A stretch of 34,208 nt of DNA from an uncultured SAR92 cluster bacterium (GTDB lineage Bacteria > Pseudomonadota > Gammaproteobacteria > Pseudomonadales > Porticoccaceae): the NCBI GenBank assembly GCA_902596775.1, contig CACJVE010000017.1, positions 1 through 34,208 of the forward strand. Direction: 5' to 3'. Both the position numbers and the translations under genes were made by a program. The notes beneath the pieces are model-generated. The model saw only the letters and a list, made by a program, of their open reading frames with translations. It was not told where the DNA came from and searched no databases. This document shows, in pieces, positions 9,834-18,796 of this stretch. Position 1 is the stretch's first letter. Every line of letters begins with the position of its first letter.

Positions 9834-10733
9834 ATGACACGAAATAAGCAAAAGGGGCTTCTCTATGCAACCACTACTGCATTTTTGTGGGGTATTCTTC
9901 CTATTGCTTTAATTGGTGTTCTGGTAACAATAGATCCATTTACGACTACTTTCTTTAGATTTTTAATTGCCGCTGTAATTCTTACTCCTGCTCTCATCTT
10001 CAAAGGAAAGCTTAAACATAGAAAAAAATATTTTGAAAAAAAAATTATTCTGCAATTTAGCATCGCTGGCGTGCTCTTATGCATCAACTATGCTCTCTAT
10101 ATCTTTGGACTGAATAAAACCTCTGCTGAGGCGGCTCAAGTAATGATGCAAGTAGCTCCTGTATGTTTACTGCTTGCTGGAGTTTTTTTATTCAAGGAAA
10201 GGTTTTCCAAAATGCAATGGCTAGGTTTACTTATCTTTATTTCAGGCTTAATAATGTTTTTTAGTCCACGGTATGAGGATGTTTTCACTGAATTAAACAC
10301 ATACGGATCAGGATTAATGATACTTTTAGCTGCTGCATTAACTTGGGTATTTTACGCGGTCTTTCAAAAAAATCTCTTAAAGGATTTCTCAGCTCAAGAA
10401 ACGATGGTTGTATTCTACTGGTTAGGTGTCTTATTCTTCTTCCCACTTTCAACATTTGAGAGTCTTGTAAATCTCACAACTTTCCAATGGCTTCTCGTAA
10501 TTTTTTGTGGATTGAATACTCTAGTCGCTTATGGAAGTTTTTCAGAGGCACTTACCCATATCGAGGCATCACGGGTGAGCGCTATACTTGCCACAACACC
10601 TCTCATAACCCTAGTTTTTGTCCAGATTTCTCCAGTTACAGTGCTAATCCCCGAGCCATTGACTTTAACTGTAATATTGGGCGCATTTTTTGTAGTTACA
10701 GGTTCAATCATCACATCAACCGCGAAAAATTAA
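9834..10733 (+). CDS. EamA/DMT-family membrane transporter
   Basis: This 299-residue integral membrane protein has about ten hydrophobic helices in two repeated halves, the EamA (DUF6) duplication. Each half shows family-like text: TTAFLWGILPIALIGVLV with FFRFLIAAVIL in the first, and LMILLAAALTWVFYAVFQK with EASRVSAILATTPLITLVF in the second. The family exports or exchanges amino acids, drugs or metabolites; the substrate cannot be read from sequence. It starts 21 bases after ychF on the same strand and may be read through from it, though no strong Shine-Dalgarno is seen. Confidence 0.88.
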   Translation: MTRNKQKGLLYATTTAFLWGILPIALIGVLVTIDPFTTTFFRFLIAAVILTPALIFKGKLKHRKKYFEKKIILQFSIAGVLLCINYALYIFGLNKTSAEAAQVMMQVAPVCLLLAGVFLFKERFSKMQWLGLLIFISGLIMFFSPRYEDVFTELNTYGSGLMILLAAALTWVFYAVFQKNLLKDFSAQETMVVFYWLGVLFFFPLSTFESLVNLTTFQWLLVIFCGLNTLVAYGSFSEALTHIEASRVSAILATTPLITLVFVQISPVTVLIPEPLTLTVILGAFFVVTGSIITSTAKN

Positions 10734-10753
10734 CATGCTTTTAAAGTACCATT

Positions 10754-10781
10754 TTGTAGGTCGACACCTTTTGTTTATAAT
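10754..10781 (+). promoter_or_regulatory. Sigma-70 promoter for ilvC
   Basis: A TTGTAG -35 (10754-10759) and a perfect TATAAT -10 (10776-10781) are 16 bases apart, 54 bases before the ilvC ATG. The leader of about 45 bases is too short to hold a classical leader-peptide attenuator, and none is seen. Confidence 0.55.
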
Positions 10782-10834
10782 CACAGGCCCGATAAGGCTC
10801 AAGCTGTTGGATTCGCAATATAAAAGAGGATTTT

Positions 10835-12307
10835 ATGGAAAATTATTTTAATACCCTGCCCCTGAGGGAAAAGCTAGCACAGCTGGGCAAATGTCGTTTT
10901 ATGGCCAAAGAAGAATTTTCGAGGGGCTGTGATTTACTCAAGGGATGGGAAGTTGTGATCATTGGATGTGGTGCTCAAGGGCTTAATCAGGGTTTGAACA
11001 TGAGAGACTCCGGTTTGAAGATATCTTATGCTCTTCGAGATCAAGCGATTAAAGAAAAAAGGCAATCATTTTTATCTGCTACTGAAAATGGCTTCGATGT
11101 TGGTACCCCAGAAGAGTTTGTTCCTAAGGCAGATCTCGTTTTGAATTTAACACCCGATAAACAGCATACTGCAGCTGTTTCTTCTTTCATGCATCTTATG
11201 AAAAAAGGATCTTCATTGGCCTATTCGCATGGATTTAATATCGTCGAAGAGGGGATGAAAATACGTGAGGATATCACCGTTATTATGGTGGCTCCAAAAT
11301 GTCCAGGCACAGAGGTCAGAGAAGAATACAAACGTGGTTTTGGTGTACCAACTTTAATAGCAGTACATCCTGAAAATGATCCAAATAGAAATGGATTAGA
11401 AATTGCCAAAGCTTACGCTAGTGCAACGGGTGGAGATAAAGCAGGTGTCTTGGAGTCATCCTTCATAGCCGAAGTCAAATCAGACTTAATGGGAGAGCAA
11501 ACTATTCTGTGCGGCATGCTTCAGACCTCTGCAATACTTGGGCATAAGCACTTAATACATTTAGGTATGGAACCAGGATACTCGCGCAAACTCATTCAAT
11601 ATGGACTCGAGACCATTACCGAAGGACTAAAACATGGCGGAATAACAAATATGATGGATCGACTCCCAAATCCCTCAAAAATAAGAGCATCTGTCCTTTC
11701 AGAGGAACTAAAACAAATCTTGGCACCACTTTTTCAAAAACATATGGATGAAATTATTGAGGGTGAATTTTCTAAAACAATGATGATTGATTGGGATAAT
11801 GATGATAATAATCTCCTCATGTGGAGAGAAGAAACAGCAAAAACAAGCTTTGAACTCGCTCCTGATTGTGATGAGCATATAACCGAGCAAGAATATTATG
11901 ATAAAGGAATTTTCTTGATAGCGATGGTGAAAGCTGGAGTTGAGCTTGCGTTCGATACCATGGTAGCGGCGGGCATAATTGAGGAGTCAGCGTATTATGA
12001 ATCTCTGCATGAAACTCCATTAATCGCGAATTGCGTGGCGAGAAATAAATTATATGAAATGAATGTAGTTATTTCAGATACTGCTGAGTACGGTAATTAT
12101 CTTTTCACTCATGCTGCTATTCCGTTACTAAAGAACTTTGTAAGTAAACTATCACTTGAAGATATCGGTCATGGAATATCGGACTGTTCATCAGGCGTGG
12201 ATAATCAAAAACTAATTAGTGTAAATGAATCAATAAGAAATCATCCGGTAGAAATAGTTGGGAAAAAACTTCGAGGCTATATGACAGAGATGAAAAGTTT
12301 GGCGTAA
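10835..12307 (+). CDS. ilvC: Ketol-acid reductoisomerase, class II (long form)
   Basis: IlvC isomerises and reduces acetolactate or acetohydroxybutyrate with NADPH in valine, leucine and isoleucine synthesis. The 490-residue length and near-identical text throughout mark the E. coli-type class II enzyme (491). It has the Rossmann loop [46 protein letters not shown], acidic metal ligands in [15 protein letters not shown], and a duplicated knotted domain ending [15 protein letters not shown]. Shine-Dalgarno GAGGA lies just before the ATG. It stands alone, without ilvB/ilvN/ilvD beside it, and converges on the BCCT gene with 15 bases between stops. Confidence 0.97.
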   Translation: MENYFNTLPLREKLAQLGKCRFMAKEEFSRGCDLLKGWEVVIIGCGAQGLNQGLNMRDSGLKISYALRDQAIKEKRQSFLSATENGFDVGTPEEFVPKADLVLNLTPDKQHTAAVSSFMHLMKKGSSLAYSHGFNIVEEGMKIREDITVIMVAPKCPGTEVREEYKRGFGVPTLIAVHPENDPNRNGLEIAKAYASATGGDKAGVLESSFIAEVKSDLMGEQTILCGMLQTSAILGHKHLIHLGMEPGYSRKLIQYGLETITEGLKHGGITNMMDRLPNPSKIRASVLSEELKQILAPLFQKHMDEIIEGEFSKTMMIDWDNDDNNLLMWREETAKTSFELAPDCDEHITEQEYYDKGIFLIAMVKAGVELAFDTMVAAGIIEESAYYESLHETPLIANCVARNKLYEMNVVISDTAEYGNYLFTHAAIPLLKNFVSKLSLEDIGHGISDCSSGVDNQKLISVNESIRNHPVEIVGKKLRGYMTEMKSLA

Positions 12308-12322
12308 CTTAACTTCGCAACT

Positions 12323-13921
12323 CTAATAATCCTCATCTTCGAGGCAAGTTTTTAAGAATGATATTCCCATTAAAACCATGACGATGGAGAAAGGCAGCGC
12401 ACCAATAATCATTACTGATCTCAATGCATCCATGCCGCCCGCAAAAAGAAGTGTTCCAATTAATGACGCAAAAATAACACCCCAAACAATAATATGTTTA
12501 ACTTCCCTACGATCACTGCTTCCCCCAGAAGCTAACGTATTTATAATCAATATACCTGAGTCAGCCGAAGTAATTAAAAAAGTTAAAAGTAAAATAACGA
12601 TGATCACCGACAAGGTCGCCGCAAAACCCTCCGATGTGATCAAATTTACCGTTGCAAATAACTGATTCGAAATATCAGTATTAATAATTGACCCCTGAGC
12701 CTCTCCTGAAAGCTCGAGATCAATCGCTGTGCCTCCAATAAAAGCAAACCACACTAAACAAATTAACGAGGGAACAATTATTGCTCCGAAGACATACTCT
12801 CTAATGGTTCTTCCTTTAGAAACTCTCGCTAAAAAAATTCCAACAAAAGGTGCAAAAGCAATCCACCAAGCCCAATAAAAAATTGTCCAAGAGCTCTGCC
12901 ATGATTGCAGTTTGCCGATTATCTCAGAATCATTCGAGTTCCATACCGTAAAAGACATTTCAGGAAGAGCCAGCAAATAATCATAAATAGTGATAAAGAA
13001 TGTTTTAAATGCAAATACTGATGCACCGAACAACATGAAGAACAAAATTAAAACCAAAGATAAAATCATGTTTATATTAGACAGCCACTTAATACCCTTA
13101 TGAAGTCCAGACATTGCCGACAAACAAGATGCTCCAATAATCAATAGCAATCCCAATAACTGAGCTCCAATAGTTGGCTGAGAATTTTCTCCTACTAACC
13201 AATCAAACTGAGTGATATTGAATAATCCAGAAGCGAACTGAGAAACTCCATAACCAATAGTTACACTCAATCCAACAATAGTCGCCAAGATGGCCACTAT
13301 ATCTATAGTGTGCCCTAATCCGCCCGATAAATATTTACCGAACAGTGGCTGCAAAACACTTCTAACTGACAATGGTAAACCCTTTTTATATGACATATAC
13401 GCAAGCGATATTCCAACAACTCCATAGCAAGCCCAGGCAGTTAGTCCATTATGAAGAAGCGTCCATTTGAAAGCATTTCTTACATTATCTACATTCAAAG
13501 AACTACTTATACCCCTTATAGTGTCTGGATTTTGAGATAGATGGAATATTGGCTCTGCGGTAGAGTAAGTCAACATGCCAATGCCTATCCCTGCCCCAAA
13601 CATCATAGACAGCCAAGTAAAGGTGTTGAATTCTGGCTTGTCACTTTGAACTCCAAGCTTTATGTTCCCTGTGCTAGGGAACATTGCTAGCAATAAACAT
13701 GCAATCATAAAAAATGCTGTTGCATAGATATACCAAGCACCGAGGGCTTGTGTTGACCATAATTGCATCTCCATTAAAAATGAGCCGGCCTCTGTGGGAT
13801 AGATTCCGACCCATAAAATCATCACACAAATGAGAATTTTGGGAGTAAGCGCAACTACCCTGTTCAGGTCTTTGTAAAAACCACCTGCTTCAACCTCTAT
13901 TTGGAATTTACCTTGATTCAA
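12323..13921 (-). CDS. BCCT-family transporter (betaine/choline/carnitine type)
   Basis: BCCT carriers import quaternary ammonium compounds such as glycine betaine, choline, carnitine or DMSP, usually driven by Na+ or H+. The 532-residue product has about 12 helices, the glycine-rich third-helix stretch MMFGAGIGIGML followed by STAEPIFHL, and the family signature WAWWIAFAPFVGIFLARVSKGRT. Aromatic residues there line the substrate cage in known members. Start choice: no upstream in-frame ATG exists and the first internal Met falls inside the first helix. A TTG at 13921 has AGGA seven bases upstream, so I take TTG. Substrate is undetermined; osmoprotectant or DMSP uptake would suit a marine cell. 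Confidence 0.93.
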   Translation of the reverse strand: MNQGKFQIEVEAGGFYKDLNRVVALTPKILICVMILWVGIYPTEAGSFLMEMQLWSTQALGAWYIYATAFFMIACLLLAMFPSTGNIKLGVQSDKPEFNTFTWLSMMFGAGIGIGMLTYSTAEPIFHLSQNPDTIRGISSSLNVDNVRNAFKWTLLHNGLTAWACYGVVGISLAYMSYKKGLPLSVRSVLQPLFGKYLSGGLGHTIDIVAILATIVGLSVTIGYGVSQFASGLFNITQFDWLVGENSQPTIGAQLLGLLLIIGASCLSAMSGLHKGIKWLSNINMILSLVLILFFMLFGASVFAFKTFFITIYDYLLALPEMSFTVWNSNDSEIIGKLQSWQSSWTIFYWAWWIAFAPFVGIFLARVSKGRTIREYVFGAIIVPSLICLVWFAFIGGTAIDLELSGEAQGSIINTDISNQLFATVNLITSEGFAATLSVIIVILLLTFLITSADSGILIINTLASGGSSDRREVKHIIVWGVIFASLIGTLLFAGGMDALRSVMIIGALPFSIVMVLMGISFLKTCLEDEDY

Positions 13922-14051
13922 TGCATTTTCCTAAAATCATTTAATCAATAATTATAGTTTAATTATTAATGAGTAACCTAATCACTCTGCTTAAAGCATT
14001 GATTAAGTGTGAAGGAGACTGACATATAGGAATAAATTAATTAACAAGCAC

Positions 14052-14078
14052 TTGACTAGGACTACGCGCGAGTGTAAC
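14052..14078 (+). promoter_or_regulatory. Promoter for tRNA-Met
   Basis: TTGACT (14052-14057) and TGTAAC (14073-14078) are 15 bases apart, ending 32 bases before the tRNA. A G+C-rich patch (CCGCG) follows the -10, as often seen at stringently controlled stable-RNA promoters. The spacer is short, so confidence is moderate. Confidence 0.42.
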
Positions 14079-14110
14079 TTTCCGCGATCGAAACTCATGT
14101 AAAAGATTGT

Positions 14111-14187
14111 GGCTACGTAGCTCAGCTGGTTAGAGCGCAGCATTCATAATGCTGAGGTCGGTGGTTCAAGTCCACCCGTAGCTACCA
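14111..14187 (+). tRNA. tRNA-Met, elongator (anticodon CAU)
   Basis: A 77-base cloverleaf: acceptor GGCTACG with CGTAGCT, D-arm AGCTCAGCTGGTTAGAGC, anticodon arm CAGCA-TTCATAA-TGCTG (CAU), T-arm GGTGG-TTCAAGT-CCACC, discriminator A and encoded CCA. The GGCTACGTAGCTCAG opening matches elongator Met tRNA. It lacks the three G-C pairs of the initiator anticodon stem. The terminal pair is G1-U72 rather than G-C, which is slightly unusual. A lysidine-type tRNA-Ile2 also has CAU, but its acceptor sequence differs. Confidence 0.95.
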
Positions 14188-14280
14188 ATTTTTCTCATGA
14201 AATTGCAGATTTAATGCAACTTTCCCTAATAAATATTTTTAAATATATAAATTTTTTACCTTAATATTTTTGTAATAAAT

Positions 14281-14310
14281 TTGACATCTGAATACTACCC
14301 AAAATATAAT
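14281..14310 (+). promoter_or_regulatory. Perfect-consensus sigma-70 promoter
   Basis: TTGACA (14281-14286) and TATAAT (14305-14310) match the consensus at all 12 positions with an 18-base spacer. The 50 bases upstream are almost pure A/T and could act as an UP element. The start would fall near 14317, giving a leader of about 19 bases to the ATG at 14336, with GAGGTG as ribosome-binding site. Confidence 0.75.
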
Positions 14311-14335
14311 TTTCTTGCGGTTGAGGTGTAACTTT

Positions 14336-14824
14336 ATGTTAAATCGATCAAAGATTACGAGCGCAGAAATGAATGCGCTCTTCAATAGCGACGAGAGCCA
14401 AATAGATAGCGAAGCTCACGAATCCGGCTTCCTAATCAGAATTGCCCTAATAGTCGCAATATGGCTTATTAGAATAATCGTCGTTTCTTTTTTCCCCGAA
14501 TATCACATGGTGTCCAAGCATGAAAGCAACATTCTGCCGTACGAGACAACGAATTTCTTACTCTACATGCGGATTTTTCTTTTCATGGTTGTTGGGAGCA
14601 TTTATTTTCTCTCTTTTCATACACAAATATTGTTCGCTCAATTCAATGCTTTCACTATCGTTATCGTTTCTTGTTTGATTTGGAGTGATTTTGAGATGTA
14701 TATAATTGACAACATACAAGATTTATCTATGGCTTCATTAGCAATGATAGCACTGCGATTTGTCGCGTTATCACTACTGATCGCTAATTTTATGGCGTTA
14801 CAAAAAAGAGGAATAGGTCTCTGA
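14336..14824 (+). CDS. Unknown four-helix membrane protein
   Basis: I do not recognise this 162-residue protein. ATG 14336 is chosen because GAGGTG lies seven bases upstream; the frame opens at a TTG at 14315, but this would sit at the predicted transcription start. A soluble N-terminal segment of about 30 residues (MLNRSKITSAEMNALFNSDES) is followed by four hydrophobic helices, roughly 33-53, 80-100, 104-126 and 137-157. The last leads into a short basic tail. The N-terminal segment resembles the conserved N-terminal peptide of flagellar FliM (ILSQAEIDALLNGD, remembered), which binds CheY; this may be coincidence. It is driven by a perfect consensus promoter and converges on the metalloprotease gene. 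No function is assigned. Confidence 0.7.
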   Translation: MLNRSKITSAEMNALFNSDESQIDSEAHESGFLIRIALIVAIWLIRIIVVSFFPEYHMVSKHESNILPYETTNFLLYMRIFLFMVVGSIYFLSFHTQILFAQFNAFTIVIVSCLIWSDFEMYIIDNIQDLSMASLAMIALRFVALSLLIANFMALQKRGIGL

Positions 14825-14849
14825 TTAGTCTCGTGACGATATAAATCTT

Positions 14850-17342
14850 TCAGTAATCAAAGTCACACGACATGCTGTCCATTCCAATCGGTGATCCATC
14901 CGGTACTTTCATTATTCTCTGTTGTTCAAGCTCGAGAGGATTATCGAAAAAGGATTCAATTTTTTCTCTAATATAAATTGATGATTCCGAGGCTATGGTT
15001 GTATTCGCACCCTTTTCAGAATTATTTCCAGACAAAGTATCTTGCAATAATTTTAGGTGAGCTCGACTTATTGCTCTAACTGACTCGGCTGCACTTGGGT
15101 TTTTAGCTAACATCATAAGATGATCCACCCACTTTGACCCGACCATAATCTGCAACTCTTCTTCGATTCCAGTCGAAACAGATGCAGAAAATATCGATTT
15201 TTGAAAAAGGGTAAGGATGTTTTTTAAACTTAAAAGATTTGGATTTTGTAGATGCTGAATATGAATTCTGTTAGCTCGACCATCCTCTAAAAGAAGTCGA
15301 AAAACGAGGTCGACAATATTTTCAGCAGGTGCAATTGGATCGAAAATAGGTCCTAACCTAGACTCAAAAGTCTCTCGACTTCGATTATAACCAAAAGGTC
15401 TTGGTGGTATTAATTCAATCACATGAGGAGGAACCTTCAATTGATCTGCACCTATCGCTAAAATAAGAGCATCCAATGCTTTTTTCTGTATATTTGCCTC
15501 AACCCAACTATGTTTGGATTGATTATCTCCCTTGACTTTATAGCTAAAGTTTACGCCTCCAATAAGTTTAGCGGTTGCTTCTAATTGATATCGATGCATG
15601 AGATAAAGCGGAACAAAAATTTCCTCCAGCATTGATTCAGGAACTCCTATGCGAATTGCATTGACATTAAAAGTCTGCATCCGTGCCTTACGCAACTCAA
15701 GGAGTCTAATCAACTCGTCTGATGCTGAATTACCATTATCCCAAAGATGAGCTCTAGGGTGAACGCCACTTAAATCCCTGGCATCAGAATCACTTATGAA
15801 TTCATATCCCTCGTTGTATGTCTGTTCCAAGGTATGATTCAAAAAAACCACCTCGTCCTGCCCACCTCTTGGATAACCATACCCATAAGTGATCGCCCAT
15901 TTATCCCATGCTCCAATTTTATCGTCATAAGTGTTACTAAAATCTAACTTTTCAGAATTACCTGTAATAAGAGGATGTGGATAGTCCATCACCGATGATC
16001 TCCCTGCGGAAGAGGAACTGAAGTTATGAGACAAGCCAATAGTATGACCAATCTCATGGGCAGATAGTTGTCTTAATCGTGCTAGTGCCATTTCGAGCAT
16101 TCTTTTATCTGATGGTTTACCTTTTTCAAAAGGTTGCAAAAGGCCTTGTGCGATTAAATAGTCTTGCCGCACTCTCAAAGAACCAAGTGATACATGTCCT
16201 TTTAATATCTCCCCAGTTCTCGGATCTCTGACACTCGCGCCATAGGACCAGCCCCGAGTGGAACGATGAACCCACTGAATTACGTTATATCTCACATCTA
16301 AGAAATCCATACCCTCCGGTGCTAACTCTACTCGAAAGGCATTTTTAAATCCGGCAGCTTCAAACGCTTGATTCCACCAATTACCGCCTTCTAGCAATGC
16401 TGATCTCACCGGTTCGGGCGTTCCTCGATCAAGATAGTAGATAATAGGATCGATTGGCTCAGACATTTCTGCATCAGGATCTTTTTTAAGCAACCTATGC
16501 CTCGCAATAAATCTTTTCATAATTGGCCTATCAATAGGTGCTGCAAAGTCCATAAAAGAAATACCTGAAAACCCAGCTCTAGGGTCAAATACTCGAGGCT
16601 TATAATCGTCATCAGGTAGTTTTACGAAGGAATGACGTTGACGAACGGTCACTGCATCGGGAGTTGGCACAACTGACTTTATAAAATTTCCTGTGGCCTC
16701 GCCTTTCAGAGTAATAATTGCCTCAACCTCTGTATTTTTAGGAAAATTCTTAATCATGGAAAAGTTTAATCCCGAACGACTTTGGTCAACCTTAAATTTT
16801 CCTTGATCGGTGTTACTCAACCGTCGAGCAACTCCGTGAGCATCTTCCAAATAAAAGTCTGTAGCATCAACAATTACTCCGTCATCATGATGATGAAGTA
16901 TCTCAAAGCCCCACAAAATTGACTCCGCAAAAGCATCCCGAACTGACTTTGTTTCATCGACATTATTTGAGGAAGCACGAAAACTCATATTTTTGTGAAT
17001 CAAAAATACTTTATTGCCATTCTTTCTAAAATTAACCAGGCGAGTGCTTCCTAGCTGACCTCTATCCAAACCTATATCATTAGAACCAACACCAGAAGCC
17101 AGTGCCCCCAAATATAAAAAATCCTGATCAAACTGATCGATTAATAAGAGCAATCTTCCCTCATTTGTGTTGAGATATAGCGGAACAAATCCATCTTTAT
17201 ATACAAATTGACTCGAATCGAAATTTCTTGAATCTTGAGAAGGTTCTGATGTGTCAGCATAGTTATGCAGTGAAAACAACAGAACAACAAAAAAGCAAAA
17301 GGTAAAAAACAATTTCTTTGGGGACTTTAGATACATATGCAC
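14850..17342 (-). CDS. Secreted zinc-dependent metalloprotease (DUF5117/DUF4953 type)
   Basis: The 830-residue product has an N-terminal signal (KKLFFTFCFFVVLLFSLHNYA) and should act in the periplasm or outside. The zinc site HEIGHTIGLSHNF (residues 429-439 for HExxHxxGxxH) plus the downstream SVMDYPHP Met-turn make it a metzincin. The stretch before it (about 40-300, including VYKDGFVPLYLNTNEGRLLLL) fits DUF5117, and the catalytic part with the C-terminal helical region fits DUF4953. Homologues are common in marine Bacteroidetes and gammaproteobacteria; specificity is not known to me. The start is GTG 17342, or ATG 17336 six bases in; no clear ribosome-binding site separates them. It is divergent from the xylanase gene over 125 bases. 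Confidence 0.88.
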   Translation of the reverse strand: MHMYLKSPKKLFFTFCFFVVLLFSLHNYADTSEPSQDSRNFDSSQFVYKDGFVPLYLNTNEGRLLLLIDQFDQDFLYLGALASGVGSNDIGLDRGQLGSTRLVNFRKNGNKVFLIHKNMSFRASSNNVDETKSVRDAFAESILWGFEILHHHDDGVIVDATDFYLEDAHGVARRLSNTDQGKFKVDQSRSGLNFSMIKNFPKNTEVEAIITLKGEATGNFIKSVVPTPDAVTVRQRHSFVKLPDDDYKPRVFDPRAGFSGISFMDFAAPIDRPIMKRFIARHRLLKKDPDAEMSEPIDPIIYYLDRGTPEPVRSALLEGGNWWNQAFEAAGFKNAFRVELAPEGMDFLDVRYNVIQWVHRSTRGWSYGASVRDPRTGEILKGHVSLGSLRVRQDYLIAQGLLQPFEKGKPSDKRMLEMALARLRQLSAHEIGHTIGLSHNFSSSSAGRSSVMDYPHPLITGNSEKLDFSNTYDDKIGAWDKWAITYGYGYPRGGQDEVVFLNHTLEQTYNEGYEFISDSDARDLSGVHPRAHLWDNGNSASDELIRLLELRKARMQTFNVNAIRIGVPESMLEEIFVPLYLMHRYQLEATAKLIGGVNFSYKVKGDNQSKHSWVEANIQKKALDALILAIGADQLKVPPHVIELIPPRPFGYNRSRETFESRLGPIFDPIAPAENIVDLVFRLLLEDGRANRIHIQHLQNPNLLSLKNILTLFQKSIFSASVSTGIEEELQIMVGSKWVDHLMMLAKNPSAAESVRAISRAHLKLLQDTLSGNNSEKGANTTIASESSIYIREKIESFFDNPLELEQQRIMKVPDGSPIGMDSMSCDFDY

Positions 17343-17482
17343 AGTTTGCCGATAGAGTATTGTTTAGGTAGTTAATATAATGGTTGCACTATCTTTCAAA
17401 AATTTCAAACTTATCAGAATATAACCGTTACAGTGCAATGCCAACACGTTAGAATGATTCGCAAACGGTGAAGAAGGAAATC

Positions 17483-18637
17483 ATGAAAATAATTAAGACA
17501 GAATTTCTAATAAAGGTTTTTCTATGCCTGTCCGTTTCATCTAGCATGTTCGCTTCAGAGTCTCTAAAAGAGGCATTTTCAGAACATTTCTTAATGGGCA
17601 CCATATGGCATGGTCATGATGTGAATGGAAAAAAAAATACTTTTCTAGAAAAAGAGAAAGAAATTACATTGAGGGAGTTCAACAGCATTACAGCGGAGAA
17701 TGTAATGAAGCCACATTATATTCAACCAAAAAAAGGGAAATTTAAGTTCAAAGCTGCAGATGAAATGGTTAACTTCGCAACAAAAAATAATCTTACGATA
17801 GTTGGACACACCTTGGTTTGGAAGAATTCAGCGCCCGACTGGTTCTTTCAAGATCGGAATGGCAATCAAGTGAGTCGAGAAGTGCTGATAGAAAGAGTAA
17901 AAACACATATCCAAACTGTTGTCTCTCGATACAAAGGCAAAATCGCTTATTGGGATGTGGTTAATGAAGCAATTGAGACAAAATGGAATCCTAGAACTCA
18001 ATCATATGATGCATTTTATAAACCGTGTCCCTGGCTCGATATCATAGGACCCGAATACATCGAAATTTCTTATAAAGCTGCTCAAGATGCTGATCCAGAT
18101 GCAAAACTTTTATACAACGATTACAACCTTGATCAGAAAGCCAAACTTGATTTTGCTCTAAATATGATTAGAGACTTTAAAGAACGCGGAGTGCCAATAT
18201 ACGGACTTGGTTATCAAGCTCACTTATTTTTGAGAGAGCCGACATTGCCTGAAATGGAGAGAGTTCTCAAGAAAAGCGCTGATTTAAAAATCCCTGTACA
18301 TATCACCGAATTAGACGTCAGCGTACTGCCTAATGCTTGGAAATACCGAACCGCAAGTGTTGAAGAACAGTATGACCTTGCGTCTAAATTAAATCCTTAT
18401 CAAGAAAATATTCCTACTGATGTTTTACTAGAGCAAAGCCGCAGATACAAAGACGTTTTTAAATTGTTCCTAGACTATCATGATACTGTTGAGAGAGTGA
18501 CATTTTGGGGTGTTTGGGATGGCAACAGCTGGAGAGACTATAAACCTATGAGTGGGAGAACCGATTATCCCCTTTTGATAAGTCGTTCATTCGAAAAAAA
18601 AATGGCATATGATCAGGTACTTAGTATTACCGAATAA
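17483..18637 (+). CDS. GH10-family glycoside hydrolase (endo-beta-1,4-xylanase-like)
   Basis: GH10 enzymes are retaining (beta/alpha)8-barrel hydrolases that cut xylan internally. The 384-residue protein has a signal peptide ending about SSSMFA and a single catalytic domain. Seen are the acid/base Glu162 in WDVVNEAIE, nucleophile Glu276 in HITELDVSV, YNDYNLD, GLGYQAHLF and FWGVWDGNSWRD. Oddity: the GHTLVW stretch is followed by Lys114 where almost all GH10 members have His (LVWH, a -1 subsite residue). ATG 17483 is chosen with AAGGA just upstream; a GTG at 17468 is in frame. No carbohydrate-binding module is attached, and no other xylan gene is adjacent, though an esterase lies at 28-30 kb. 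Confidence 0.93.
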   Translation: MKIIKTEFLIKVFLCLSVSSSMFASESLKEAFSEHFLMGTIWHGHDVNGKKNTFLEKEKEITLREFNSITAENVMKPHYIQPKKGKFKFKAADEMVNFATKNNLTIVGHTLVWKNSAPDWFFQDRNGNQVSREVLIERVKTHIQTVVSRYKGKIAYWDVVNEAIETKWNPRTQSYDAFYKPCPWLDIIGPEYIEISYKAAQDADPDAKLLYNDYNLDQKAKLDFALNMIRDFKERGVPIYGLGYQAHLFLREPTLPEMERVLKKSADLKIPVHITELDVSVLPNAWKYRTASVEEQYDLASKLNPYQENIPTDVLLEQSRRYKDVFKLFLDYHDTVERVTFWGVWDGNSWRDYKPMSGRTDYPLLISRSFEKKMAYDQVLSITE

Positions 18638-18703
18638 GTCCATCGCTACCTTCCTGTTGCAAAGTTAAATAAGAAGTTTGGGTCGTGCGAATATCGAAAA
18701 ACA

Positions 18704-18732
18704 TTGTTCGATTTAGCAAATATAGATATGAT
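18704..18732 (+). promoter_or_regulatory. Candidate promoter for the bactofilin-ParA pair
   Basis: TTGTTC (18704-18709) and TATGAT (18727-18732) with a 17-base spacer lie 64 bases before the bactofilin ATG. A 6-bp inverted repeat (ATCGAA-8-TTCGAT) overlaps the -35. This is the best candidate in the 159-base gap after the GH10 gene. Confidence 0.42.
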
Positions 18733-18796
18733 GTTAGGCTAGAGAAGGAGATTATCGACGGCTTCGGTTGGTAAATACGCAGTGAGGAATAAATAA

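Noticed and set aside
14111-14187. CAU tRNA as initiator Met or lysidine tRNA-Ile2
   Set aside because: It lacks the three G-C pairs of the initiator anticodon stem, and its acceptor and D-arm match elongator Met rather than Ile2.
14111-14335. tRNA-Met as an integration site for a genomic island covering the accessory genes
   Set aside because: No integrase and no second copy of the tRNA 3' end (CCACCCGTAGCTACCA) was seen; the change in gene content alone is not enough.
17376-17381. TATAAT in the protease/xylanase divergent region as a plus-strand -10
   Set aside because: No acceptable -35 lies 16-18 bases upstream; the TTGTTT nearby is only 10 bases away.
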